Source: an uncultured Propionivibrio sp. (GTDB lineage: Bacteria; Pseudomonadota; Gammaproteobacteria; Burkholderiales; Rhodocyclaceae). From it: a stretch of DNA of 64,000 bases. Of the stretch, positions 28,849-39,607 are shown in pieces. Made by a program: the position numbers and the translations under genes. Position 1 is the first letter of the stretch, and each line of letters opens with the position of its first letter. Under the pieces are notes generated by a model that was given only the letters and a program-made list of their open reading frames with translations, ran no database searches and was not told the DNA's origin. The DNA lies in contig NZ_OY762656.1 in assembly GCF_963666255.1 (NCBI RefSeq), positions 248,001 through 312,000 on the forward strand, read 5' to 3'.

Positions 28849-30576
28849 CTACTTCTTGGCGAGCGCCGCGATGGCGTCGTTGAGTACCTTGATGCCGGCC
28901 TGCGACTCATCCATCGAACGCGTCAGCGACTCGCGCGCGGCGCCGGGGTTATGGAAGCCGTCGGAATTCTCGGCCGTCCACCATTCCCAGTAGATGTGCG
29001 CCTGGTCGTGGTGCGCCTGCGCCTTCTTGATCGCTTCCTCCGGAACGCCAGCGGCACGCGCCTTCGGGAAGGTGTCGATCAGCTGCGCCAGCCAGTACTC
29101 GGCCTTGGCCAGCTTGCCGCGCGTGTAGTTCTGGATCGAATCGATCGTATACACGGCCTGCTGCTCGTTCATGTCGTTATGACACTTGAGGCAGGTGTCC
29201 TTGACGTTGTAACGCGGCGAACGCTGGAAGTGCGAGGTGTAGGTCTTGCCGTCCTGCTTGATCTTCGGCATGTGACAGCTCTTGCACTCGACATTGTTGC
29301 GCTCGTGCGCGCTGCCCCAGAAGGTCTCGGCTTCCGGATGCTGGATCTTGGACAGCAGCGCACCAGTCGTCGCGTGCTTGAAGTCCTTGAACGAGATCTT
29401 CTCGGCCGCCGCCTTGTAGTCGAAAACGTTCGACCAGAAGTAGTGGTTGGCACGGCGGTCGGCCATCGTCACGCTGATCTGGCCGGTCTTGGTGTCGAAG
29501 CCCGGGTTGCAGTTGTATTCAACGTGGCACTGCGCGCACATCAGGTTCGAATCGGGCTTGTTGAGCACGCCGATGGCGCGGAAACCATCGCGGAACGTCA
29601 CCTTGGTCATCGTCACCTTGCCGCTCTTGGCCTTGTCCTGCGGATAGGTGCCCATGCCACGATCGACGACGGCCTCGATCAGCGCATCGCGAACGACGCG
29701 CGGCGCCGTCGAGTGCGGATCGTGACAGGTGTAGCAGTTCATCGGGTGCTTGAGATCGCGGACGAAATCGACGACCTTCGAGGTACGCGACCACTTGGCC
29801 TTCGGATCGGGATCGCCCATGTACTTCCACTTGAGGATGTGATCCTGCGTCTTGCAGTTCAGGCAGACCGGGTTCGATGCCGTTGCCGTCTGCGGCATGA
29901 ACACTTTCTGGTCGCTCGACGACGGATCGGCATCCTTGAGCAGCGCGCTCCACAGCTGCGTTTCGGCGCCCTTGCCATCGGCCAGCATGCTCCAGTCATT
30001 GAGCTGGAAGCGGCCGCCGTAGCTGCGGTCGATCAGCAACTGGTCGAGCAGCATGAAGATGTGGCTGCGCGGCTCGGTATGCTCCTTGGTGAAGCCGTGC
30101 GGCGCCATCAGCTTGTCGAAGAGCGGCGAGCGGCCCTTGTAGGTCGCCTTCTCGACGCGCGCCTTCGATTCGTAATTGACCGAGAGGAACGATTCGTACT
30201 GCGGCTGGTGACAGGTGCCGCAGACCGCGTGGTCGGTACGCGTCGCGATCGGCGCCTTGCCGTCCTTGGCCACATGCTCGTCGAAATTGGTGTGGCAGGT
30301 CGCGCAATTGACGCTGGCATGCTTGCTGGAAACGTGGAATTCCTTGACGTCCTTGTGGCAGGCATAGCACGCCGCGACATCGGCCTGCTTGTCCTTGGCC
30401 ATCGCCGTCTTCGGCAACACGCCGCGGACCTGCTCAAGCGTCTTCTGCGTCAGCTGATCCTGCTGTTTGACGACGGCCGGATCCGGTTGCCGCGCCTCGG
30501 CGACGCCGATGCTGAGCACCGTCGCGCAGATCGCCAGCACACCGACCAAACCCGCTTTGATTTTTTTCGTTCGCAT
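28849..30576 (-). CDS. Octahaem cytochrome c nitrite reductase (ONR-type)
   Basis: 575 residues from the ATG with GGGAGG upstream; signal peptide about 1-29 (ending VAEA-R). Eight haem sites: CxxCH at 70-74, 91-95, 119-123, 281-285, 347-351, 431-435 and 462-466, and CLNCK at 238-242. A lysine-ligated fourth haem is the active-site signature of octahaem nitrite reductases such as TvNiR of Thioalkalivibrio and parallels the first haem of NrfA. Tyr354-Asn-Cys356 after the sixth haem matches the Tyr-x-Cys pair cross-linked in TvNiR. His424 in GSAH is a candidate catalytic His. The expected reaction is six-electron reduction of nitrite to ammonium in the periplasm. An FNR box lies upstream. General names such as multihaem c or hydroxylamine-oxidoreductase-like would be less precise. 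Confidence 0.9.
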   Translation of the reverse strand: MRTKKIKAGLVGVLAICATVLSIGVAEARQPDPAVVKQQDQLTQKTLEQVRGVLPKTAMAKDKQADVAACYACHKDVKEFHVSSKHASVNCATCHTNFDEHVAKDGKAPIATRTDHAVCGTCHQPQYESFLSVNYESKARVEKATYKGRSPLFDKLMAPHGFTKEHTEPRSHIFMLLDQLLIDRSYGGRFQLNDWSMLADGKGAETQLWSALLKDADPSSSDQKVFMPQTATASNPVCLNCKTQDHILKWKYMGDPDPKAKWSRTSKVVDFVRDLKHPMNCYTCHDPHSTAPRVVRDALIEAVVDRGMGTYPQDKAKSGKVTMTKVTFRDGFRAIGVLNKPDSNLMCAQCHVEYNCNPGFDTKTGQISVTMADRRANHYFWSNVFDYKAAAEKISFKDFKHATTGALLSKIQHPEAETFWGSAHERNNVECKSCHMPKIKQDGKTYTSHFQRSPRYNVKDTCLKCHNDMNEQQAVYTIDSIQNYTRGKLAKAEYWLAQLIDTFPKARAAGVPEEAIKKAQAHHDQAHIYWEWWTAENSDGFHNPGAARESLTRSMDESQAGIKVLNDAIAALAKK

Positions 30577-30715
30577 GGGGCCTCCCGTGAGATGGAATGA
30601 CTTTGGCACTCCCGGCAGTATAGGTAAGCGGCGGGGAAGTGCAATGTCATTTTTCCGGCGCGCCGACGACGACGCGCCTCGCCCGCGAACTTAGCACGGG
30701 CGTCGCAGCGATTTT

Positions 30716-30729
30716 TTGATCAATATCAA
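30716..30729. promoter_or_regulatory. Perfect FNR/ANR box upstream of the octahaem nitrite reductase
   Basis: TTGATCAATATCAA matches the FNR consensus TTGAT-N4-ATCAA without mismatch. Its centre is about 146 bp upstream of the octahaem ATG. A weak -10-like segment (GCTAAG, 30690-30695 on the minus strand) lies near the spacing expected for a class II FNR promoter (centre at -41.5). This predicts induction under oxygen limitation. Confidence 0.75.
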
Positions 30730-30787
30730 AAAAGCGCGTTGCCGGTGCCCGGGTGTTGCGTCCTTGGTCCAGCCCGCCCGAATGCGA

Positions 30788-31402
30788 TCAGCCGACGCCC
30801 GGACGCGCCGCGATGCGATCGCGCCAGGCCTGCAGGTGCGCGAAGCCGGCGTCCCCGGCGCGGAAGCGGATCAGGCGGGCGAATTCGAGGGCGCAGAAGG
30901 TGGTGATGTCGGCGATCGTGAAGCGCTCGCCGGCGATGAACGCCTGCCCGGCCAGCTTCGCGTCGAGCATCGCCGCCGCCTCGCGCATGCGCAGCCCCTG
31001 CGTCGCGCCGTACTCCGCGAACTGCGGCTGCTCCAGCGGCGCAAAACCCGGATGCGTATGACGGATGTGTTGCATCAGCGGCACGAAGAAGCCGAACTCG
31101 ACCTGACGGTCGGCCATCTCGATGAAGGCGCGCTCATCGCTGTCGCGGCCCATCAGGTTGGGTTCGGGGAAAAGCCCTTCGAGGTAGGCGCAGATCGCCC
31201 GCGATTCGGACAGGAAACGGCCATCATCGAGTTCGAGCACCGGCACCCGGCCGAGCGGATTGCGGCGCAGGAAGGCCTCGGTCCGGTGCTCACCGGCATT
31301 AAGATCGACCGCGACGCGTTCGATGCCGGCAAGTCCCTTTTCGGCGATGAAGATCTCGACGCGTCGTGGATTCGGCGCACGGGGGGCGGTATAGAGTTTC
31401 AT
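30788..31402 (-). CDS. Glutathione S-transferase
   Basis: 204 residues with an N-terminal thioredoxin-like GST domain (KLYTAPRAPNPRRVEIFIAE, then NPLGRVPVLELDDG and the SESRAICAYLE glutathione motif) and an all-helical C-terminal domain. The start has AAGGAG upstream. It conjugates or reduces substrates with glutathione; the substrate is unknown. A second GST lies 13 bp upstream on the same strand. Confidence 0.92.
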   Translation of the reverse strand: MKLYTAPRAPNPRRVEIFIAEKGLAGIERVAVDLNAGEHRTEAFLRRNPLGRVPVLELDDGRFLSESRAICAYLEGLFPEPNLMGRDSDERAFIEMADRQVEFGFFVPLMQHIRHTHPGFAPLEQPQFAEYGATQGLRMREAAAMLDAKLAGQAFIAGERFTIADITTFCALEFARLIRFRAGDAGFAHLQAWRDRIAARPGVG

Positions 31403-31415
31403 CCCGTTCTCCTTT

Positions 31416-32108
31416 TCAGCGTTTGCCGGTCTCGACCATCTTCAGCGCCTGCTCGGAAAACTTGCGCGCCGTGTCGGGATCGTTGCGGGCATCGACATTC
31501 GACGGCGGCCGCAGGATGCCGCGCTGCACCGCCGGACGCGCGCGGATCGCCGCGATCCAGCGCTGCAGATGCGGAAATTCGTCGACCTCGACGCCGGACC
31601 AGCGATGCGTTCGCACCCAGGCCCAGTTGGCGATGTCGGCGATTGAGTAGTCGCCGGCGAGATATTCGTGATCCCTGAGTTGGCCGTCGAGCACGCCGAA
31701 CAACCGGCGCGTCTCGCCCTGGTAGCGGTCGATTGCGAGCGGAATCTTTTCCGGCAGATAGCGGAAAAAGACATTGGCCTGCCCCATCATCGGGCCGATG
31801 CCGCCCATCTGGAACATCAGCCACTGCAGCACACGCGAGCGCCCCTTGGCGTCGGCAGGCAACAGCTGCCCGGTTTTCTCGGCCAGGTAGATCAGGATCG
31901 CGCCGGACTCGAACACGGCGAAATCGTCAGCGTCATGATCGATGATCGCCGGGATGCGGCCGTTCGGGTTGATCGCCAGGAACCACGGTTCCTTTTGTTC
32001 GAGCTTGCCGAGATCGAGTACGCGCAAGTCATACGCCAGTTCAAGTTCCTCGAGCGCAATCGAGACCTTGTGCCCGTTCGGCGTCGCCGCAGTAAAGAGT
32101 TCGATCAT
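31416..32108 (-). CDS. Glutathione S-transferase, YfcG/YghU-like (Nu class)
   Basis: 230 residues from the ATG of [17 protein letters not shown], preceded by GAGGAG. The N-terminal [23 protein letters not shown] and [15 protein letters not shown] match the Nu-class YfcG/YghU disulfide-bond reductase group of the GST family; a helical C-terminal domain follows. A longer open frame runs upstream into the NYN gene but that part lacks GST character. It forms a pair with the next GST gene. Confidence 0.92.
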   Translation of the reverse strand: MIELFTAATPNGHKVSIALEELELAYDLRVLDLGKLEQKEPWFLAINPNGRIPAIIDHDADDFAVFESGAILIYLAEKTGQLLPADAKGRSRVLQWLMFQMGGIGPMMGQANVFFRYLPEKIPLAIDRYQGETRRLFGVLDGQLRDHEYLAGDYSIADIANWAWVRTHRWSGVEVDEFPHLQRWIAAIRARPAVQRGILRPPSNVDARNDPDTARKFSEQALKMVETGKR

Positions 32109-32118
32109 GAATTTCTCC

Positions 32119-33309
32119 TCAGGATATCGCGCCGCCCTCGCCCTTGGCGGCAGCGGTCTTCGGTTTGCGCGGCCGACGATTACGCGGCGCGGCTTTCGGC
32201 TTGGCATCGGGCGCTGCCGCAAGCGGTGCCGCCTCGGCCACGACTGCCGGCGCGTCGACCGGCTGTTCGGGAACGCTCGCCACCACGGCAGGCGCAGTGG
32301 TCACAACCGGCGCTTCCTCGACGGTCGCCCGCTTACCGCGTCCGCGCCGCTTGGCCGGGCCACGTGGTTTGACGTCGGCCTCCGATGCCGGCGGAACCGA
32401 TGTTTCCGCGACGGCATCGACCGCCACGGACGACGCTGCCGCCACGGCCTCAGGCACAACGCCCGCCGCCTCTGGCACGTGGGACGTCACATCGGCGCGC
32501 CCGACCGGCAGCGCGCTGCGCGAGACAAACGCCCCTGATTTCTCGTCGCGGCCGAGTTCGATCAGGCCACGCGACTGAGCCTCCTCGAGCAGGTTGCCGA
32601 AGCTGCGGAAACCGAAGGCGCTCTCGGCGAAATCGGGCTTGCGCCGCTTAAGCGCCTCCTTGAGCATCGACGCCCAGATCTTGCCGCTGTCGCCACGCTC
32701 GGCGACGAGCGCATCGAGCGTCTCGACCGCCAGTTCGACCGCCTCGCTGCGCCGTGCATCGAGTTCCTCGGGCGAACGCCGCGGCGCCGACTGCACCGCT
32801 TTGGGATCGCGCCGCGCCGCCTTGCGTTGGTGCTCGCGCACGAGATCGTCATAAAAGATGAATTCGTCGCAGTTGGCGATCAGGAGGTCCGAAGTCGATT
32901 GGCGGACACCGACGCCGATCACGTACTTGGCATTTTCGCGGAGCTTCGAGACCAGCGGCGAAAAGTCCGAGTCGCCACTGACAATGACAAAGGTATTGAC
33001 GTGCGACTTGGTGTAGCAGAGGTCGAGCGCATCGACAACCATGCGGATGTCGGCGGAATTCTTGCCCGACTGGCGCACATGCGGAATCTCGATCAACTCG
33101 AAATTGGCCTCGTGCATGCCGGCCTTGAACGGCTTGTAGCGATCCCAGTCACAATAGGCTTTCTTGACGACGATGCTGCCCTTGAGCAGCAGACGTTCGA
33201 GCACCGGCTTGATTTCAAATTTCTCGAGCTTGGCATCGCGTACGCCGAGCGCGACGTTCTCGAAATCACAGAACATCGCCATGCTGACGGTTTCGGGGGA
33301 TGCAGCCAT
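32119..33309 (-). CDS. NYN-domain (LabA/DUF88) protein with LOTUS/OST-HTH domain
   Basis: 396 residues. An N-terminal NYN/PIN-like ribonuclease domain (about 10-165) carries the acidic motifs [16 protein letters not shown] and [11 protein letters not shown] that would bind metal. A winged-helix OST-HTH/LOTUS domain follows (about 185-265; [21 protein letters not shown]). The last 130 residues are Ala/Val/Pro rich with basic clusters (AKRRGRGKR) and end in an R-P-R-K-P-K-T tail. A role in RNA cleavage or RNA silencing is likely from the domains; no bacterial substrate is established. Confidence 0.88.
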   Translation of the reverse strand: MAASPETVSMAMFCDFENVALGVRDAKLEKFEIKPVLERLLLKGSIVVKKAYCDWDRYKPFKAGMHEANFELIEIPHVRQSGKNSADIRMVVDALDLCYTKSHVNTFVIVSGDSDFSPLVSKLRENAKYVIGVGVRQSTSDLLIANCDEFIFYDDLVREHQRKAARRDPKAVQSAPRRSPEELDARRSEAVELAVETLDALVAERGDSGKIWASMLKEALKRRKPDFAESAFGFRSFGNLLEEAQSRGLIELGRDEKSGAFVSRSALPVGRADVTSHVPEAAGVVPEAVAAASSVAVDAVAETSVPPASEADVKPRGPAKRRGRGKRATVEEAPVVTTAPAVVASVPEQPVDAPAVVAEAAPLAAAPDAKPKAAPRNRRPRKPKTAAAKGEGGAIS

Positions 33310-33371
33310 TGGAATCTCCTTGTTCGAATGGGCGGAGTATAGCCCTCCGCACGCAATGACGCTTGAATCGG

Positions 33372-34388
33372 TCAGACGAGGCCGTCGGACAGGCTGCGCG
33401 CGCGCAACTGGCCGCAGCCGCCATCAACGTCCTGGCCGGCCGAGTCGCGCAGGCAGGCGACAATGCGGCGACGGCGCAGGCGGGCGACGACCTCGGCAAG
33501 GCGTTCCGGCGACGGACGGCGGAAGGGCGATCCGTCGACCGGATTGAAGGGGATGAAGTTCATCATCGCGTACTTGCCCTCCAGCCAGCCGGCGATCCGG
33601 TCGATGTCGGCATCGCCGTCATTGACGCCGGCCAGCAGCGTCCACTGGTACTGGATCGGATAGCCGCTGGTGCGGGCGTAGTCCTCGCCGAGCGCGACGA
33701 GTTCGTCCGGATCGATGGCCGGCGCCTTGGGCAGCAACTGTCGACGCAGCACCGGATCGGTCGTATGCAACGAGAGTGCCAGCGCCGGCCTGACACGGGC
33801 CTGTGGCAGACGATCGAAAACCCGGCGGTCACCCACCGTCGATAAGACCAGGTTCTTGTGGGCGATACCGCCCTCGGACCCCATCAGCGTGATCGCTTCA
33901 AGTACAGCGTCGAGATTGTGCGCCGGCTCGCCCATGCCCATGAACACGATCTTTTTGACCGGTCGCAACGTACGCGCCAGCACCAGCTGGGCGACGATCT
34001 CGGCGCTGCCGAGCTGGCGCAACAGACCGCTCTTCCCGGTCATGCAAAAGGAACAGCCGACGGCACAGCCCACCTGCGTCGAGACGCACACACCCTCACG
34101 CGGCAAGAGCACGCTCTCGACGGTCTGCCCGTCGGTCAGCCCGACCAGCAGACGTGCCGACCCGTCGCCGCCGGGATGTTGCGAGCGCAGACGTGCCAGC
34201 GCCGCCCACTCCTGAGCGAGCACCGGCAACGCCTCACGCAGCGCGCGCGGCAGGCAATGCTCGGCAGGCTGACGCCGCGCGCCGGCGTCGAGCGGCCGCG
34301 CCGCGAGCCACGCCGCCAGGATACGACGAACATGGTCCGGCTTGGCACCGAGCGCAGCGAGACGCTCTCTGATGAATTCAATACGCAT
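33372..34388 (-). CDS. RlmN-like radical SAM RNA methyltransferase
   Basis: 338 residues. The radical SAM cluster motif C108-AVG-C112-SF-C115 and FMGMGEPAHNLDAV fit the RlmN/Cfr family, which methylates C2 or C8 of an adenine in RNA. The second catalytic cysteine is Cys325 in GGCGQLRA. It is shorter than typical RlmN and sequence-divergent, so it may be a paralogue with another RNA target rather than the housekeeping A2503 enzyme. A canonical rlmN is not in this window. It is divergent from the large GGDEF/EAL gene. Confidence 0.85.
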   Translation of the reverse strand: MRIEFIRERLAALGAKPDHVRRILAAWLAARPLDAGARRQPAEHCLPRALREALPVLAQEWAALARLRSQHPGGDGSARLLVGLTDGQTVESVLLPREGVCVSTQVGCAVGCSFCMTGKSGLLRQLGSAEIVAQLVLARTLRPVKKIVFMGMGEPAHNLDAVLEAITLMGSEGGIAHKNLVLSTVGDRRVFDRLPQARVRPALALSLHTTDPVLRRQLLPKAPAIDPDELVALGEDYARTSGYPIQYQWTLLAGVNDGDADIDRIAGWLEGKYAMMNFIPFNPVDGSPFRRPSPERLAEVVARLRRRRIVACLRDSAGQDVDGGCGQLRARSLSDGLV

Positions 34389-34553
34389 GGGATGCGAATC
34401 CTACACCAAGCGCCCGCTTCGTTTGTAGTCGCCGCGGTACACCGGCTCTTTCCGGCCGCCAGACATTTCTGCCCGTTTGTCGACAAACCCGGGAATGTCG
34501 GTGACAATTCCAGCGTCGCCGAATCCGCCCACCGCCGTCCCCGATTATTCCCG

Positions 34554-37500
34554 ATGAATGCCACGCCGAGCAAACCGCCCAGGAGTCTGCCGCCATTGCC
34601 GCGGCTGGGTTCGCTCAAGTCGCGCATCACGGTCGCGGCGCTCGTCATCCTGCTCGCCGGTATCTGGTCGCTGTCGCTCTTCGCCAGCCAGATGCTGCGG
34701 CGCGATATCGAGCGCATGCTCGGTGACCAGCAATATTCCATCGTCACGTTGATCGCAACGCAGATCGAGGAGGAAATGGCCGGGCGCATCCTCGCCCTGA
34801 GCCGCACCAACAACCTGGTTGCCGATGCGATGCTGCGCGGCAACGCCACCCTGCAGACCTTTGTCGACAGCCGCGTCAATCTGATGGCGATGTTCAACGG
34901 TGGTATCGCCGTCACCGACGCTGCCGGCGAGATCATCGCTGACAGCACTTCCCCGCGCCGCCGCATCAATGCCGTTGGCATCGATACCGAGGCACTGGAG
35001 TCGGTATTGCGCAAAGGCCAGACGACGGTCAGCCGTCCGGTACAGGGCAGGAACGCGCACAGTGCCCGATTCGCGATTGCCGCGCCGGTCTTTGACCGCG
35101 ACAACAAAGTGATCGGCACGCTGATCGGAATCACCGACATCGACGGCCAGAACTTTCTCGACTCGATCTCCCGCAACGGCTATGGACGGACCGGCCGCTA
35201 CCTGCTCATCGACGCCCGCCACCGGCTTGTCATCACCAGCACAAGCCAGCGGCGCGTTCTGGAACGACTGCCGCCGCCCGGCGTCCGGCCGATGATCGAT
35301 GCATTCGTGGCCGGACGCGAAGGCTCGCAGATCCATCAGAATGTGCAAGGCATCGAAGTGCTGAGTTCGGTCAAGCGCATCGCTTCCTCCGACTGGCTGG
35401 TGGTCGCCGACCTGCCGACCGACGAGGCGTTTGAACCGATCCGCGATATGCAATGGCGCGTCTGGATCGTTTCCCTCCTGCTCAGCCTGGTGACCGTCAG
35501 CCTGATCGGCTGGATTCTGCGGCGTCAGCTGGCGCCGCTCGACAAGGCCTCCCGCCTGCTCGCCGCACTTCCGGACGATTCCCTGCCGCGACGCCCGTTG
35601 CCGTTGGCCGAGAACGACGAAATCGGCCAGCTGATCCGGCGTTTCAACCGTGTGCTGCAGACGCTCTGGCAGCGCGAAGCGTCCTTGCGCGAGAGCGAGG
35701 AGCGCTTCAAGGCTCTTTATGACGCCTCGTTCGGCGGCATCATGATCCACGAAAACGGCGTCATCATCGACTGCAACCAAGGGCTCTGCGACCTTTTCGG
35801 TTACAGCCGCGACGAACTCATCGGCATGGACGGATTCCTGCTCACCGCCCCCGAATGCCGCGACACCATCCGCGATCATGCCCTGAACAGCTATCCACAG
35901 CCACTCGAAACCATTGGCCTGCATAAGGATGGATCGCGCCATGACGTCAGCGCCGCCGGCAAGAACATCCATTACAAGGGCCGCACGCTCCGCGTCACAG
36001 AGTTTCGCGACATCGGCGCGCGCAAGCAGGCCGAAGCCTCGCTGCACCAGAGCGAGGAGAGCTTCCGCAACTTCTTCCACAAGAATTCATCGGTCATGCT
36101 CCTGACCGAGCCCTTCAGCGGTGAAATCGTCAACGTCAACGACGCTGCCTGCCGCTATTACGGCTACACGCGCGAGCAGATGCTCGGCATGAACATCAGC
36201 GCCATCAACACCATGGCGCCGGCACAGATCTCCGAGCAGCGCTTGCGCGCGCTGAACAACGAATGCAACATCTTCTACTTCGTGCACCGCCTCGCCTCGG
36301 GCGAACTGCGCGACGTCGAGGCCTATCTTTCGCCGATCGACCAGCACCACCGTCCGCTGCTCTTTTCGATCATCCACGACATCACCGAGCGCAAACGCGC
36401 CGAGGAAAAGCTCGAACTCGCCGCCAGCGTCTTCTCGCATGCGCGCGAAGCGATCATGATCACCCGTGCCGACGGCACGATCATCGACGTCAATGACGCC
36501 TTTACCCGCATCACCGGCTACACGCGCAACGAAGTCATCGGACGCAACCCGCGCATGCTCGATTCGGGGCGACAGGGACGCGAGTTTTTCGCCGAGCTCT
36601 GGCTGGCACTGCGCGAAAAAGGCCATTGGTACGGCGAGATCTGGAACCGCCACAAGAGCGGCGACCTCTACGCCAGCCTGCAGACGATCAGCACGGTTTT
36701 CGACAGCCGCCGCGTGCCGCAGCACTACGTTGCGCTCTTCTCCGACATCACCGCGATCAAGGAACACGAGAAGAAACTCGAGCACGTTGCCCATTACGAC
36801 GTGCTGACGACGCTGCCCAACCGCGTCCTGCTCGCCGACCGGATGAAGCAGGCCATGTCCCACGCGCTGCGGCGTGGTCAATTGCTCGGTGTCGCCTACC
36901 TCGATCTCGACGGTTTCAAGGCGGTCAACGACCAGCATGGTCACGAAACCGGCGATCGCCTGCTGATCGCACTCGCCGAACGGATGAAACAGGCGCTGCG
37001 CGAAGGCGACACGCTGGCGCGCCTGGGCGGCGACGAGTTCATCGCCGTACTCGTCGACCTCGGCTCGCCGGCCACCAGCCTGCCCTTGTTGACCGGCATG
37101 CTCGAAGCGGCGGCGACGCCGGTCCTGGTCGGCGACCTTGAACTGCGCGTCACCGCCAGCCTCGGCGCCACTTTCTTCCCGCAGGCCGACGACGTCGACG
37201 CCGACCAGTTGCTGCGTCAGGCGGACCAGGCGATGTACCAGGCCAAGCTGGCCGGCAAGAACCGTTTCCACCTGTTCGACGCCGAACAGGACCGCAACGT
37301 GCGCGGTCACCACGAAAGCGTCGAGCATATCCGGCGCGCGCTCGAAGCCGGCGAACTCGTGCTCCACTACCAGCCCAAGGTCAACATGCGCACCGGCGCG
37401 ATCATCGGCGCCGAGGCACTGATCCGCTGGGCGCACCCGGAACGCGGACTGCTCCCGCCCGGCGTCTTCCTTCCAGTTGTCGAGGAACATCCGCTGGCGG

Positions 37501-38468
37501 TCGACATCGGCGAGTGGGTGATCGAAAACGCCTTGAAGCAGACCGAGGCCTGGCAACATCAGGGACTCAACCTGCCTGTCAGCGTCAACGTCGGCGGACG
37601 CCAGTTGCTGCACGGCGACTTTACCCAGCGCCTGCGCGACGCACTGTCCCGACACCCCTCGGTGGCGCCCCAGCAGATCGAGATCGAGGTGCTCGAAACG
37701 AGCGCGCTCGAAGACCTCGCCCGCGTCTCGCAAATCATCAACGACTGCCAGGCGCTCGGCGTCAGTTTCGCACTCGACGACTTCGGCACCGGCTACTCGT
37801 CGCTGACCTATCTCAAACGGCTGTCCGTCAACCAGCTCAAGATCGACCAGAGTTTCGTGCGCGACATGCTCGATGACCCCGACGACCTGTCGATTCTCGG
37901 CGGGGTTCTCAACATGGCGACCGCCTTCCGCCGACAGGTCATCGCCGAAGGCGTCGAGACCGTGGCACATGGCACCATGCTGCTGCAACTCGGCTGCGAA
38001 CTGGCGCAGGGCTACGGCATCGCCCGGCCGATGCCGGCAGACGCGATACCCGCCTGGATCGTCTCCTGGCAGCCGGACGAGGCCTGGACCAGCATGCAAG
38101 CGGCCAGCCGCGATGACCTGCCGCTGCTCTTCGCCGGCGTCGAACACCGGGCCTGGGTCAATGCCGTCGAGGATTTCCTCGACGGGCGCCGCAGCGGCCT
38201 GCCACTCTCGCACCACCAGTGCCGGTTCAGCGCCTGGCTCGACGAGGAAGGCCGGGCCATGCACGAAGACAACCCGACGTTCGCAGCGGTCATCGATCTG
38301 CATCGCGACATCCACCTGCTCGCCAGCCGGCTTTGCAGTGCCGAACAACCGCCCGCCGCCGAAATTCGTGCCGCCGGCATTGAAGAACTTCGCCAGCTGC
38401 GCGACAATCTGCTCGCCCAGCTGCAAACGCTGATCACCGACACACACGCCGACGCGGACCGGAACTAG
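34554..38468 (+). CDS. Cache-HAMP-PAS-GGDEF-EAL-CZB membrane c-di-GMP protein
   Basis: 1304 residues. Membrane segments near 24-45 and 302-322 flank a periplasmic dCACHE sensor; a HAMP-like linker follows, then PAS domains at about 385-480, 490-600 and 615-740. The cyclase domain (745-905) has [10 protein letters not shown] and the phosphodiesterase domain (925-1175) [11 protein letters not shown] and [11 protein letters not shown], so both look catalytically complete. Residues about 1190-1255 resemble a CZB zinc-binding domain (EHRAW, then [14 protein letters not shown], then DLHRDIHLL). The start was placed at [10 protein letters not shown]; the frame is open further upstream but lies antisense to the RlmN-like gene. 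Confidence 0.93.
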   Translation: MNATPSKPPRSLPPLPRLGSLKSRITVAALVILLAGIWSLSLFASQMLRRDIERMLGDQQYSIVTLIATQIEEEMAGRILALSRTNNLVADAMLRGNATLQTFVDSRVNLMAMFNGGIAVTDAAGEIIADSTSPRRRINAVGIDTEALESVLRKGQTTVSRPVQGRNAHSARFAIAAPVFDRDNKVIGTLIGITDIDGQNFLDSISRNGYGRTGRYLLIDARHRLVITSTSQRRVLERLPPPGVRPMIDAFVAGREGSQIHQNVQGIEVLSSVKRIASSDWLVVADLPTDEAFEPIRDMQWRVWIVSLLLSLVTVSLIGWILRRQLAPLDKASRLLAALPDDSLPRRPLPLAENDEIGQLIRRFNRVLQTLWQREASLRESEERFKALYDASFGGIMIHENGVIIDCNQGLCDLFGYSRDELIGMDGFLLTAPECRDTIRDHALNSYPQPLETIGLHKDGSRHDVSAAGKNIHYKGRTLRVTEFRDIGARKQAEASLHQSEESFRNFFHKNSSVMLLTEPFSGEIVNVNDAACRYYGYTREQMLGMNISAINTMAPAQISEQRLRALNNECNIFYFVHRLASGELRDVEAYLSPIDQHHRPLLFSIIHDITERKRAEEKLELAASVFSHAREAIMITRADGTIIDVNDAFTRITGYTRNEVIGRNPRMLDSGRQGREFFAELWLALREKGHWYGEIWNRHKSGDLYASLQTISTVFDSRRVPQHYVALFSDITAIKEHEKKLEHVAHYDVLTTLPNRVLLADRMKQAMSHALRRGQLLGVAYLDLDGFKAVNDQHGHETGDRLLIALAERMKQALREGDTLARLGGDEFIAVLVDLGSPATSLPLLTGMLEAAATPVLVGDLELRVTASLGATFFPQADDVDADQLLRQADQAMYQAKLAGKNRFHLFDAEQDRNVRGHHESVEHIRRALEAGELVLHYQPKVNMRTGAIIGAEALIRWAHPERGLLPPGVFLPVVEEHPLAVDIGEWVIENALKQTEAWQHQGLNLPVSVNVGGRQLLHGDFTQRLRDALSRHPSVAPQQIEIEVLETSALEDLARVSQIINDCQALGVSFALDDFGTGYSSLTYLKRLSVNQLKIDQSFVRDMLDDPDDLSILGGVLNMATAFRRQVIAEGVETVAHGTMLLQLGCELAQGYGIARPMPADAIPAWIVSWQPDEAWTSMQAASRDDLPLLFAGVEHRAWVNAVEDFLDGRRSGLPLSHHQCRFSAWLDEEGRAMHEDNPTFAAVIDLHRDIHLLASRLCSAEQPPAAEIRAAGIEELRQLRDNLLAQLQTLITDTHADADRN

Positions 38469-38517
38469 TCCGTCCCCTCCCCTTTTTCACCCATCACTGC
38501 ATCACAGGAGCATTGCC

Positions 38518-39558
38518 ATGCGTATCGAACAGGACATCAAGCTCGACTTCAAGGACGTCCTCATCCGGCCCAAACGCTCGACGCTGACGTCGCGCTCGGA
38601 AGTCGACATCTCTCGCGAGTTCGTTTTCCTGCACTCCAAGAAGAAGTACAGCGGCATTCCGATCGTCGCTGCCAACATGGATGCCACCGGCACCCTCGAA
38701 ATGGCGCGCGCACTTGCGCGGCATCGGCTGTCGGCCGCCCTGCACAAGCATTACAGCGACGAGGAACTGCTCGCGTTCTTCGCCGAACCGGGCGCCGGTG
38801 CCAGCCACTTCTACTCGATGGGCATCACCGGCCCGGATCTCGAGAAATTCAAGCGCATCATGGACAAGGCCAACGGCACGATCACCAACGTCTGCGTGGA
38901 CGTCGCCAACGGCTACACCAAGGCCTTCATCAGCTTCATCCACAAGCTGCGCGCCGCCTATCCGGAGATCACGCTGATGGCCGGCAACGTCGTCACCGGC
39001 GAAATGACCGAAGAGCTGATCCTCGACGGTGTTGACATCGTCAAGGTCGGCATCGGCCCCGGCTCGGTGTGTACGACGCGCAAGATGGCCGGCGTCGGCT
39101 ATCCGCAACTATCGGCGATCATCGAATGCGCCGACGCCGCGCACGGCCTTGGCGGCCTCATCTGCGCCGACGGCGGCTGCACGTCCCCGGGCGACCTGGC
39201 CAAAGCCTTCGGCGCCGGCGCCGACTTCATCATGCTCGGCGGCATGCTGGCCGGACACGACGAATGCGGCACCGACTTCGTCGAGGTCAACGGCGTACGC
39301 AAGATGCGCTTCTACGGCATGAGTTCGCGCGAGGCGATGAACAAGTACTCCGGCGGCGTTGCCGGCTACCGCGCCTCTGAAGGCAAGGAGGTTCTTCTGG
39401 ACGCCCGCGGCCCGGTCGAGGCCACGCTGCAGGACGTTCTCGGCGGCGTCCGCTCGGCCTGTACCTACGTCGGCGCGACCAAGCTCAAGGAACTCTCGAA
39501 GCGCACGACCTTCGTCCGCGTCACGCAGCAGTTGAACGAAGTCTTCGGCAAGTCCTGA
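38518..39558 (+). CDS. guaC: GMP reductase
   Basis: 346 residues, the length of E. coli GuaC. It deaminates GMP to IMP with NADPH in purine salvage. The catalytic cysteine is Cys185 in [18 protein letters not shown]. The N-terminal [17 protein letters not shown] is typical of GuaC and there are no CBS domains, which separates it from IMP dehydrogenase. A short GC hairpin (CCCCGGC/GCCGGGG) lies 18 bp after the stop, without a T-run. Confidence 0.96.
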   Translation: MRIEQDIKLDFKDVLIRPKRSTLTSRSEVDISREFVFLHSKKKYSGIPIVAANMDATGTLEMARALARHRLSAALHKHYSDEELLAFFAEPGAGASHFYSMGITGPDLEKFKRIMDKANGTITNVCVDVANGYTKAFISFIHKLRAAYPEITLMAGNVVTGEMTEELILDGVDIVKVGIGPGSVCTTRKMAGVGYPQLSAIIECADAAHGLGGLICADGGCTSPGDLAKAFGAGADFIMLGGMLAGHDECGTDFVEVNGVRKMRFYGMSSREAMNKYSGGVAGYRASEGKEVLLDARGPVEATLQDVLGGVRSACTYVGATKLKELSKRTTFVRVTQQLNEVFGKS

Positions 39559-39607
39559 GACGAAGCGTCATCCCGCCCCGGCAGCGCCGGGGTGGGGCAT
39601 CACCTTA

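Noticed and set aside
28849-30576. Hydroxylamine oxidoreductase or sulfite reductase MccA
   Set aside because: CxxCK at the fourth haem and the Tyr-x-Cys pair fit octahaem nitrite reductase; MccA has a long CX15CH site and HAO has a different tyrosine cross-link and no CxxCK.
34389-34553. tRNA or small RNA in the gap before the large GGDEF/EAL gene
   Set aside because: No cloverleaf, no terminator-like hairpin with T-run; it looks like an ordinary divergent promoter region.
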